From the NCBI GenBank assembly GCA_028015205.1, contig CM051519.1, forward strand, positions 83,721,539 through 83,785,538: DNA of 64,000 bases, read 5' to 3'. Both the position numbers and the translations under genes were made by a program. Below the pieces are notes generated by a model, which saw only the letters and a list, made by a program, of their open reading frames with translations, made no database searches and was not told where the DNA came from. Position 1 is the stretch's first letter; each line of letters opens with the position of its first letter. Origin of the DNA: Mytilisepta virgata (lineage: Eukaryota > Mollusca > Bivalvia > Mytilida > Mytilidae). Shown here one piece after another: positions 57,801 through 63,378 of the stretch.

Positions 57801-60131
57801 TATTACAAGAAAAGTTTTGATTTTTACTCATTTTGCATCTCAACTTACAAGTTTTTTTGGAGTATCTGATTTTCTTGGCCTGCCTCTTCCTCTTTTGACT
57901 GGTTCTGAAAGCTTCAAATTAACAATAAGATTACGTTATACTTATGAAGATGTAGAACAAAAAAAATTAACCTCTGTACCCAGTCTCTTTTTTTGCAAGT
58001 AACTTGTATTATTTCAGACAGCTAAATGGTCTTCTGGATCTAACACTTAACCTGTTGGTACAGAACTCCTATGACTGGACATGGGTATGTAAAAGTAAAC
58101 ATTTTTTACCTTGACCTTGCAGGTAGACATGACAATCCCTCTCATGGTAGTAATAAATATCCTTTAGTATCATTTATTGAATTCAAAGCAGATAAAAGTT
58201 CAGAGACAGACATGACCTGTTTATTTGAATATGTAAAGTTAAATTAAGTCTTTGACATTGACCTTTTCATCACACCCTCAGGTGGTGGTCAACAATATCA
58301 TCACGTATCATTCATCTAAGGCATTTCAAAGTTCTCACCTCACCTGGATACAACTTGTACAGACTGATGGTTAGAGAGACTAACAAAGTGATTCCTTCAC
58401 AGGGGGTAATTAATACTAAAAATCATTATTATTTGCTCACTAACGTTCATTTGAAAATTAAGATTTACAATTAATTTATATCATTTCTTGATCATTGTTT
58501 TATACATATATATTTTGCAACAATGTTTGCAAATATAATTTTACTGTTACAGAACATCATTTTTCAAAATGTTGGCAGAAAATATGTTAAGCTAAAGATA
58601 TACAGCTATCAAAATTTCATTATCATAACAAACAGCAATAAAGAAATCTTTTTGTTAAATTTGTTTTCTGTTTGGTATTAGAAAGTGATAATACTGGCAT
58701 ACAATGGCTATTTAGAGCACTAATGGTAAATTAAACAAAAGCGTTGAAACTTTAATACTTTTATACATATTATAAATCATAATATTTTTTGAGTATTAAG
58801 TTCTCCAAGTTCCATTTACCTGATTTTCTTGACTAGAATCTGTATTGAGATCTTTGTGTGAATCTTTTGGTTCTGTAATTTCCCCATCAGGTTCCTATAA
58901 AAGTGAATAAAACGAAAAGGAAATCAATTTTTCATTTCAAAAAGAAAAAATTGTATGGGAAATTTTTATTCAAATTTACATAAATTTTAATTTTTTTTAA
59001 CTATTTATACAATCTGAAGAAATTCAAATAGTTTCAAAAGTAGTACACATATATATATATATAATATAATAATAAAAATAAACATTGTTGCTCCCTGAAA
59101 AATATAAACATGTATAATGTCTACAGTACCCATAGAGTCTGGCAACAGTTACTAATTTCTTCATCATAATTTTATTACTTTACCACAGGAATTTTATATC
59201 ATTAATACAATGTATGTATATAATCAAATACTGCAAACAGTCATAATGACAATCCTTATTTATTATGCTCATTCTGATACAATTCAAACGATCAGGTCTT
59301 AAACATAAATTTGAACAAAGTACCATAGTAAAACTAGTGGTTGCACAAAAAACAAGAAAATATCCAATATCTCTTTCATCCTGGAACTTACTGTGGCTTC
59401 CAAATAATTTACACTGGCAAATTTTGAGCTGGTCTTTCACTAAATAAAGTCTAGGTTTTCAATAATAAAAATTAGCATTAATATTTTACCATTTGAAAGG
59501 CATTTCAAACAAAAGATTTTAACACCAACAAATGTTATCCTTCTTACCTTAGTCAAATCCATTACTGATTCCTCTACCACTGTACTCTTTAATAAATGAA
59601 CAAAAATAAGAAAAATTAAATATTTCTAAAATATATGTCATACATAAAAGAAGTGCAAGGATTTATGCCTAAAACAGAAGAAAAATGGAAATTACACAAG
59701 AATAGAATTTCTGTACAATGAATACATCTTTTTATACCCACTTTGGAAGCATACAATATATACCGTATATTTGATAAATGAACTATATTTAGCACAGCAT
59801 AATATATTTTGATTTTTCTACATCAAAGATGACTGTAATGCAATATAATCTATTTTCATTTCCACTTACAACTTATTCTATTCTTCCACTGAAAAACTTC
59901 AATTACCAGCAATCATTGGTTTGAATTTAAATATTTGAATGTATGTTAACAATTTGAAACCATTCATATCCATTCTTCTTCATGTTATTTGTCTTAATAC
60001 ATTTGTAAGTGATATGCATTGTGTTCAAAGTTCAATTTTTTATTTGTGAAACTACACATGTACATTGTACATACATTATTGTTGGTAACATTAAGATTTT
60101 CCACTTTTTCTTCACCCTCCATCTGATGAGT
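30774..60131 (-). CDS. multi-AT-hook chromatin protein, 15 joined exons (span)
   Basis: Joining the exons 60075-60131, 59548-59586, 58820-58894, 57849-57911, 54620-54676, 45738-45791, 43627-43674, 43070-43117, 42231-42281, 39700-40197, 35499-35816, 34061-35014, 32056-32808, 31534-31567 and 30774-30874 gives 3150 bases without an internal stop: 1049 residues plus stop. About 20 AT-hooks (R-G-R-P core with flanking K/R) are spread over eight exons, separated by acidic, Ser-rich linkers. AT-hooks bind the minor groove of AT-rich DNA, as in HMGA and Drosophila D1, so a nuclear chromatin role is likely. I see no catalytic domain, PHD, SET or bromodomain. The true 5' end is not settled: 60075-60131 carries an in-frame ATG, and two weaker candidate exons lie at 61205-61239 and 61649-61715. 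I cannot name the orthologue. Every junction is a GT/AG choice made by eye; phase agreement across 15 exons is the main support. Confidence 0.75.
31534..31567 (-). CDS. AT-hook gene, 34-bp micro-exon that changes phase
   Basis: Acceptor TTTTACCATAG, donor GTGAGTGG. It encodes VLYSKYFATSD plus one base, entering in phase 0 and leaving in phase 1, exactly what joins the 32056-32808 exon to the open frame of the terminal exon. If skipped, the 32056 donor would read into ASMS and stop. Small size and by-eye splice sites limit certainty. Confidence 0.5.
32056..32808 (-). CDS. AT-hook gene, Ser/Thr/Val/Asn-rich linker exon
   Basis: Acceptor TTCTTTTCAG, donor GAT/GTGAGT; 251 codons, phase 0-0. It begins SETVLEDTNGKDSVHVSRII. 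Residues ~30-75 contain repeated charged units (KAEKTSSENMTVPKSEKSS, then LENTTESKPE), and the rest is low-complexity Ser/Thr/Val/Pro/Asn sequence (for example VSVISTSVALNS, IIVTPNLLSTAV). No AT-hook. Such uncharged S/T/V-rich stretches are common in disordered activation-type regions of nuclear proteins; a function here is inference. Confidence 0.8.
32809..34060. other. intron of the AT-hook gene with a worn SINE
   Basis: Bounded by GTAAGT at 34060-34055 and TTTTCAG at 32815-32809. A diverged SINE-like stretch is at 33325-33460. Nothing else recognised. Confidence 0.55.
33325..33460 (+). mobile_element. decayed V-SINE fragment
   Basis: The words 'ggccccggtagac', 'attgtctaggttgttcat', 'actactaatgac' and 'gttgactccaatcttaaa' follow the same order as in the SINE at 41644 (ggcctcggtggc, gtggtctaggtagttcgtc, actactaatgatc, tttgactccaatcttaag). 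Heavily diverged, with both ends worn. Confidence 0.5.
34061..35014 (-). CDS. AT-hook gene, large exon with seven AT-hooks
   Basis: Acceptor AAAATTCCAG, donor AAA/GTAAGT; 318 codons, phase 0-0. AT-hooks lie at residues ~5-11 (KRGRPKK), 69-77 (RGRGRPPKN), 101-109 (KRGPGRPKK), 141-149 (KRPVGRPRI), 156-164 (KGRPGRPKK), 207-215 (KRGRGRPKK) and 244-252 (KKRGPGRPR). Linkers are acidic and Ser-rich (EDSLEEDEEEDSSDGE, TSDDESSQND), typical of CK2-type phosphorylation sites. VDVSIVISSSEEN at ~218-230 fits a SUMO-interaction motif: a hydrophobic patch followed by Ser/acidic residues. This is the richest DNA-binding block of the protein. Confidence 0.88.
35015..35498. other. intron of the AT-hook gene
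   Basis: A 484-bp AT-rich intron between the seven-hook and three-hook exons. Nothing else recognised. Confidence 0.6.
35499..35816 (-). CDS. AT-hook gene, exon with three AT-hooks and a SIM-like patch
   Basis: Acceptor ATCATTTTAG, donor AGT/GTAAGT; 106 codons, phase 0-0. AT-hooks lie at residues ~10-17 (KKRGRPPK), 76-83 (KRGRGRPP) and 87-94 (KRKGGRPP). Residues 51-60 read VIEVISDSES, flanked by further acidic residues (IDRSDEEN), a good match to a SUMO-interaction motif. The last codons (KKIKKSES) are basic. Confidence 0.85.
35957..36967 (+). repeat. tandem array of ~165-bp core monomers
   Basis: Six monomers and a partial one, starting near 35957, 36123, 36290, 36448, 36612, 36778 and 36943. 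Each contains 'cctatgttaaactatgttcgg', 'gccatcttggatg', 'aaggaccattgctgctaa' and 'ttccaattggccaagtgg', then 'tttcagacaagaagatct'. It is the same core as in pearl-like elements (compare 46.8 and 63.5 kb), but I find neither the gaggctc left end nor the ggtgagcta right end. So it is either a core-only satellite-like array or an element that lost its ends. It lies in an AT-hook-gene intron. Confidence 0.85.
36968..37619. other. intronic sequence
   Basis: No feature recognised between the core array and the paired palindromes. Confidence 0.4.
37620..37665. repeat. two adjacent palindromes
   Basis: GGCATTACC gtgt GGTAATGCC (37620-37641) is followed three bases later by GGCATTATC atg ATAATGCC-type symmetry (37645-37665). 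The two hairpins share the GGCATTA stem, and another 'ggcatt' follows at 37671. Probably remains of a small foldback element. Confidence 0.55.
37898..38020. mobile_element. 123-bp foldback MITE, TA flanks
   Basis: A perfect ~22-bp inverted repeat (left catggtctttttcatattg..., right its reverse complement ending in aaaaagaccatg) is flanked by TA at 37896-37897 and 38021-38022. The centre holds a second, weaker symmetry (ctgatatc...gatatcag). No coding content. Confidence 0.75.
38023..39297. mobile_element. possible pogo/Tigger-like element remnant
   Basis: The left end after TA reads cattagactccgggtaattg; the right end, reverse-complemented after TA (39298-39299), reads cagtagactccatgaaattg and continues gatatcgggtaaatg. 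TA flanks and a CAGTAGACTCC-type end recall pogo/Tigger TIRs. The 1.27-kb interior has no readable transposase. It abuts the MITE at 37898-38020, sharing the TA at 38021-38022. Confidence 0.4.
39298..39699. other. intronic sequence
   Basis: No feature recognised. Confidence 0.4.
39700..40197 (-). CDS. AT-hook gene, exon with five AT-hooks
   Basis: Acceptor AAATTTGCAG, donor CAG/GTTAAA; 166 codons, phase 0-0. AT-hooks lie at residues ~18-25 (KRGRPPGS), 29-36 (KKLGRPYK), 119-127 (KRRPGRPPG), 146-153 (RGRGRPKK) and 155-163 (QRGPGRPPK). Residues ~76-116 form a long acidic stretch (CVEDDSTEMDESTGEDEVDW and onward). GRPPGSKNKK and GRPPGAKNRTPEERERIK resemble extended AT-hooks of HMGA-type proteins. 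The donor (GTTAAA) is weaker than at other exons. Confidence 0.85.
40790..41200. promoter_or_regulatory. CpG-enriched patch, possible internal promoter
   Basis: CpG dinucleotides cluster here (tccgaaaaattcgtatc, gaagcgcgtgcgctgag, atggcgtcaacgagg, gtcgttgcgatgaag, acgaaaatttgggag) in a generally CpG-poor neighbourhood. On the minus strand it contains ATG GAT TCT TCA TCG CAA at 41165, opening MDSSSQRQVSV. It could be an alternative first exon of the AT-hook gene upstream of the five-hook exon, but no convincing donor was found. Confidence 0.25.
41644..41905 (+). mobile_element. tRNA-derived V-domain-like SINE with 11-bp target duplication
   Basis: Head gaggcctcggtggctgagtg (A-box TGGCTGAGTGG) and gttgtgagttcgaatctcac (B-box). 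The centre 'ccaaaggtcgtggttctctc', 'ctggtactccagtttcca' is V-domain-like, and the tail is 'ggcataaaaccctaac'. Flanking repeats tataatgccac are at 41633-41643 and 41906-41916. Same family as the copy at 29847-30104, in opposite orientation. The B-box and head look like a tRNA gene, but the body and tail show a SINE. Confidence 0.88.
42231..42281 (-). CDS. AT-hook gene, 17-codon mini-exon
   Basis: Acceptor TTTATTTTTAG, donor AAG/GTATAA; phase 0-0. Encodes KISSGRGPGRPRVHPPK, one AT-hook. Closely parallel to the next mini-exon upstream (43070-43117), so the two arose by exon duplication. Confidence 0.78.
43070..43117 (-). CDS. AT-hook gene, 16-codon mini-exon
   Basis: Acceptor GACTTATAG, donor ATG/GTATAG; phase 0-0. 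Encodes KMPSDRGPGRPRIHPM. Shares the RGPGRPR-[VI]-HP pattern and a similar GTATA-type donor with 42231-42281. Confidence 0.78.
43627..43674 (-). CDS. AT-hook gene, 16-codon mini-exon
   Basis: Acceptor TTTTGTTTCAG, donor CCT/GTAAGT; phase 0-0. Encodes KSEIKNPVGRPRINPP. The AT-hook core GRPR is kept, but the residue before it is Val rather than Arg or Gly-Pro, so DNA binding may be weaker. Confidence 0.76.
44004..44167. mobile_element. ~163-bp foldback MITE
   Basis: Left arm aaataattcatggggggtta, then gttgtagtcatttacacatg, gactgggc; right arm is its imperfect reverse complement (aaataatttatgggggtta, gttgtggtcatttatgcatg, ggctaggc). The arms are ~50 bp and the loop centre contains ataccgaacaatagcgaggtat. 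Lies in an AT-hook-gene intron. Target duplication not resolved. Confidence 0.65.
44168..45737. other. intronic sequence
   Basis: Intron between the mini-exons at 43627 and 45738. No gene or clear element recognised. Confidence 0.45.
45738..45791 (-). CDS. AT-hook gene, 18-codon mini-exon
   Basis: Acceptor TTACAATTTCAG, donor CCA/GTAAGT; phase 0-0. Encodes SLKRGRGRPPNTFKPKPP, a strong canonical AT-hook (KRGRGRPP). The next upstream exon is 8.8 kb away across the nested repeat block. Confidence 0.8.
48221..48234. promoter_or_regulatory. CRE-like 14-bp palindrome in A, repeated three times
   Basis: TCATGACGTCATGA, a perfect palindrome centred on TGACGTCA, the consensus CRE/ATF site. Present again at 49645-49658 and 51069-51082. 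It lies ~30 bp inside the A unit, ahead of TATATAAG (48340-48347). Promoter function is inference. Confidence 0.4.
48340..48347 (+). promoter_or_regulatory. TATA-box-like motif in A
   Basis: TATATAAG on the plus strand, repeated at +1424 and +2848. With AATAAA at 48646-48651 it gives A an LTR-like order (TATA, then poly(A) signal). Suggestive only in AT-rich DNA. Confidence 0.3.
53436..54619. other. intronic sequence with a perfect hairpin
   Basis: Contains a decayed repeat at 53440-53660 (twice 'tggaaacacaaaaaaaatgtt', ending 'gcggacataatgcaaacctg') and the palindrome at 53796-53824. No coding exon recognised. Confidence 0.45.
53796..53824. other. perfect 11-bp stem hairpin
   Basis: CAAGGACGTAT, loop gttagtt, ATACGTCCTTG. 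A perfect inverted repeat with a seven-base loop; no function assigned. Confidence 0.5.
54620..54676 (-). CDS. AT-hook gene, 19-codon exon without an AT-hook
   Basis: Acceptor TTGTTTTACAG, donor CCA/GTAAGT; phase 0-0. Encodes NEVQSSDIECRTDFMLVTP, acidic and polar. Included because of strong splice signals and phase agreement with its neighbours. Confidence 0.65.
55085..55735 (+). repeat. four diverged ~152-bp tandem monomers
   Basis: Monomers near 55090, 55245, 55390 and 55545 share 'gaaacttgatctgtagctca', 'tcattataacctcacata', 'ccaaaaataagatcag' and 'aaaaagtc(c/t)(a/g)gaaa(a/g)ct'. The array ends in 'gactgatggatggagggac' and 'agagtgcaaacctata', a GATG/GGAC-rich tail like those closing other core arrays. 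It belongs to a separate sequence family from the pearl-like elements. Intronic. Confidence 0.7.
56192..56836 (+). mobile_element. second core-repeat element family, copy 1
   Basis: Left end ctagatgtactgtgagcaa, agctcacaaaggatacccc, with the hairpin gtgagc aaa gctcac. The core holds two ~168-bp monomers (from ~56450 and ~56618): 'gaagtccaattatctccctt', 'atgcacatctttggatgatg', 'gaaatccattgagcggtcta'. A gacggacgg tract follows, then the right end 'ggtgattcctatatacccc', 'aaactttgtttgcgggggg', 'tataa'. CCCCCCGC at the left and GCGGGGGG at the right make the ends inverted. No coding capacity. Confidence 0.78.
56847..57632 (+). mobile_element. second core-repeat element family, copy 2
   Basis: Only ~10 bp after copy 1, same orientation. 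Same left and right ends; four monomers starting at 56921, 57089, 57258 and 57426 (period 168-169), nearly identical to one another, each carrying 'gagcggtctaggaggagttg'. Side-by-side copies differ mainly in monomer number (2 versus 4). Confidence 0.8.
57849..57911 (-). CDS. AT-hook gene, 21-codon mini-exon
   Basis: Donor CTT/GTAAGT. The exon is taken to start after TTTGAAG at 57912, reading LSEPVKRGRGRPRKSDTPKK and L: one canonical AT-hook, phase 0-0. A stronger-looking acceptor seven bases downstream (GCTTTCAG) would shift the frame and destroy the AT-hook, so phase agreement with 58820-58894 favours the upstream AG. Use of both sites would be an on/off switch. Confidence 0.7.
58820..58894 (-). 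CDS. AT-hook gene, 25-codon acidic exon
   Basis: Acceptor TTCACTTTTATAG, donor CAG/GTAAAT; phase 0-0. Encodes EPDGEITEPKDSHKDLNTDS, SQENQ. Acidic and polar, no AT-hook. Confidence 0.68.
59548..59586 (-). CDS. AT-hook gene, 13-codon exon
   Basis: Acceptor TTCATTTATTAAAG, donor AAG/GTAAGA; phase 0-0. Encodes STVVEESVMDLTK. The second AG five codon-bases on would break the phase. Very short, so moderate confidence. Confidence 0.55.
60075..60131 (-). CDS. AT-hook gene, 19-codon exon with in-frame ATG
   Basis: Acceptor GATTCTCAG at 60140-60132, donor AAT/GTATGT; phase 0-0. Encodes THQMEGEEKVENLNVTNNN. The ATG at codon 4 (followed by G) could be the start if nothing upstream is coding; otherwise the reading frame continues 5'. 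Confidence 0.5.
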
Positions 60132-61204
60132 CTGAGAATCTGTAAATCAAGTAAATCCAAGGTGAATTTTATTTTTATATCAAATCCATTATTCAAACCT
60201 GCATATTAGCAGAAATTAAGACATATATGAATAGAATATAGAATGGAAACGGGGACAACCCAACCAAAGTATTTTACTACTAATACTTTGTATATAGCAC
60301 TACCATTATCAATATGTGTATACATCTAGTATATATGTATATACAGTATCTTGGTATCTTTTTCAAGAGAAATATATAACAATCTTTTTCTATATTTCAA
60401 ACATTGCAATGTTAATTTTGTATTACAAAAATACTGCTGTTTCATCAGTGAAATTTGGAATATATATTTATGCGCTGTTATTAATTTTTTAGACACATGT
60501 AAAACAAACATATATTTGTAAGTCAGTGTTTTAGGCCTGATCTAGATTCAGCAGGTCACAACCGCAAAAATTCTGATCCACCCACAATTTATTAGCTGTG
60601 ACAGTTCATCAAAATCCCCAGAAAAATCATTTTCACTCAACTGACCTCATTGGCAACATTTTACCAAAGAGATATAACACTTATTTGTGAACCTTTCATG
60701 TTATCTCCTTTGTAAATAATTTCTTCAAGAAACTCTTTTTTTATTTAGGAATCAATTACATGTCAGGGTTCCTCATAAGGTTTTTTCTTGGTGAATCCTG
60801 GATTCATCACTTTTGAAATTGATGAGACTCACAAAACACGTATAACCAGAAAAGCTGAATAGGATATGGCATGTAAAACAAATGGTGCAATTTTGAAAAA
60901 AAAAACAACAAACATTTGTAGGACAATGTTCTGTTCTGGTTTTGAAAATACATGATATGTTAATTGTGAGGCAGGAGAATTTTACATCTGCAGAATTACT
61001 TTTTGTACCAATCCTTTCATGAATAAATATTTACAAATCAAATTTATAAGGTGCCTGTTCTTTCAACCATTTTGAACAAAACATTCAATCATGTACATAC
61101 TGGTAATCAAAATTCATTATCTTTCGGAATAATTTTTTATATCAATACTTTTGGGATAATACATATAAATATTTATAAAACAAATTTATTAGCTATGTTT
61201 GTAC

Positions 61205-61239
61205 CTGTTCATTAAAACATTCAATCATGTTATCATTGT
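61205..61239 (-). CDS. weak candidate upstream exon of the AT-hook gene
   Basis: Acceptor TTGATTCCTACAG, donor CAG/GTACAA; 35 bases reading ..NDNMIECFNEQ, entering in phase 1 and leaving in phase 0. A diverged duplicate of this stretch lies 150 bp away (61051-61140). Phase does not match the other candidate (61649-61715), so at most one of the two is used with this annotation. Confidence 0.3.
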
Positions 61240-61648
61240 CTGTAGGAATCAATTTTTTTAATAAGACATTTATAAACAACAAAAATATAGAATTTGAACT
61301 TCTTAGTACTAAATGAAAAGACAAACAATTCTGATATAAGGGTTTTAATTTTTTTTTTACAAATACTGAATATAGTATTAGTAAACTGAATGGTTTATTA
61401 TTAGTTTTCTCCCCTGAAAAATAATACTGACATGGCAGTGACATACATCAGTATCTTTCTTTTAATTTCAATTTGCTCCTTAGAAAAACCCAAATGATTT
61501 GATTTCTTGCATATCAGATAACTTGATAAAATACATGTATTAGTGACTTCTGATTGAATACTTTCTGAGATACCAGTAAGGCCAATTAAAATTAATTGAT
61601 AGATTTTCATCCCCGCCCGCCCCGATTTTTTTATTTTCTAAAATTTAC

Positions 61649-61715
61649 GATTTCCGGATTTTGTTCATCTCCGTTACCGGTATCCGTGTCAATAATTTCG
61701 TTTTTTGTTAACTTC
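61649..61715 (-). CDS. weak candidate 5' exon of the AT-hook gene
   Basis: Acceptor GAATTGTTACAG, donor ATC/GTAAAT; reads KLTKNEIIDTDTGNGDEQNP, EI, ending in phase 0 as exon 60075-60131 requires. Composition is acidic and GC/CpG content is above the surroundings, as near a promoter. No ATG in the exon itself. Confidence 0.3.
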
Positions 61716-61733
61716 CTGTAACAATTCAACTTG

Positions 61734-61897
61734 GGGTGCTTTCCATTATGCGGTACGTACCGGTACGTACCGACTTTCACTAATTCTTCTTCCGGTCCGT
61801 CTGGTTCGTCATTTCTAAAGAACCACTGTGGTACGGACCAATAATGGAACACGAATCTTTGGTTCAATTGGAACGTACCGCATAATGGAAAGCACCC
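61734..61897 (-). mobile_element. intact MITE of the gggtgctttcc family
   Basis: Perfect inverted ends: gggtgctttccattatgcgg, tacgt at the left and the reverse complement at the right. The inner part, on the minus strand, runs ggtccgtaccacagtggttc, tttagaaatgacgaacc, agacggaccggaagaag. It is the uninterrupted counterpart of 27303-29032 and serves as its empty site. The left inner arm also contains cggtacgtaccg palindromes. Target duplication unclear (ttg versus atg). Confidence 0.78.
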
Positions 61898-62258
61898 ATG
61901 GTTTTCGTGATTCGACTATTTTTGTGACCTTTAGATGTCTTTTGGCCAGCTTAAGTCTGCAGAGATTGGAGTTGAAATTTCTATTGTGCATGTTTCTGGA
62001 ATAAAAACATATATAAGCCATTTTATAACGTTTACATATTAATAACACCTTACAAAATAGTTTCATATGAAATAAAAAATAAAATCCTCCCACCCGCCCG
62101 ATTTTTTTCAAAAAGTTGGATGAAAATCTACTAATTAATTTTAGTTGGCCTAATGAGTGTGGTGATGTGTTCAAAATATCTCTAATGTGAGTGCTACAAT
62201 GCAGTTCCTGTTTCATGTTTGATAAAAAAAAATTCACCAATCATGGGAAATGTCAACT

Positions 62259-63070
62259 TAAGGTAGGAGGTACAGAAAATGTACCTAATCTGCCAAATTA
62301 TGGATTTTCATAAAATTTTACATGCAGCTAGAATATTCGAAACTGCATCTAAATATCAAAAAAATTTATATTTAGCTTTTATATTTCTTAAATAAGGTTG
62401 ATTTAAAGTCCTTAAAATAAAGGTCTTATAATGTATATTTCATATAAAAACAGCCGAAAATACAATGTAATTAATAATTTGACTTTAAATCGTCGTTTCT
62501 CAAAACCTAATCCCTAGAATTTTCTATAAAAATGATGTGTTATTGTTGTTAACTTTTTTGTTTTAATGATACTAAATAAGCATAAGGTTACCAGCTGTGT
62601 TTTCATGTGGAAATCATTCAACCATACGTCCTGTCAGTAAAAACACTAAAAATCTACATTTTTTATTGCGACGTCATGATGATGTTACGTTTGTTTTGGC
62701 TTTTTACATTTATTTGCACTCTTAGTATAGTAATAAATCTAATATACTAAAAAAACGAATCTGGTGACCCCTAATAAATTTTATATAAAAAAAGAGAATT
62801 TCAATGGCAATAATATCTTCTTTTTTTTTAAAATTCTAGCAACTAGAGTTTGAGAAATCATAATATTTTACTTTTTGCAGCGATATCTATGTGCATTCTA
62901 TGTATGTACACATCTGTTTGCCAACACTTGAAACACCATATTTCAGGAAGTATTTATTGGACATACCTTATTATTTTTATGTTCAGATGCAGTTCAAAGC
63001 ACAATAGTTGCATGCTTATATTAATAAAGATCTGTCAGAAATATAGCCCAATTAGGCACCTCCTACCTTA
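62259..63070. mobile_element. ~810-bp element with 13-bp terminal inverted repeats
   Basis: Left TAAGGTAGGAGGT, right ACCTCCTACCTTA, perfect inverted 13-mers; just inside, 'acctaat' (left) and 'attaggc' (right) extend the symmetry imperfectly. The interior is AT-rich with no coding capacity. The transposon class is undetermined because the target duplication is not clear. Confidence 0.6.
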
Positions 63071-63378
63071 CTCATTGGTTCCATGTTTCCAACCAGATAA
63101 TCAATTGTGAAAGTCTTGTATAAAATTTGATTCACTGGTAAATAATATTTCATAATCTTTGACTTTACTTTCATATCCAAACTAGAGTATTTGATACAAT
63201 TTAAATCTTAAATAATTTTGCAACTTCCGTCCCAGCTAATGGATGTTGAATCTGAAGAACCTAGAAATGAGCATAAATCACAGATTTATGAAACACACAC
63301 AATTGCCACAGGAAAAAAATTACACCCACAATAAAAACGAGTATTATAACTTATTCATTAATGTATGACAATCATAAA

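Noticed and set aside
61631..61867. 78-codon minus-strand frame
   Set aside because: Most of it runs through the MITE at 61734-61897; only the last third (61649-61715) is kept as a weak exon candidate.
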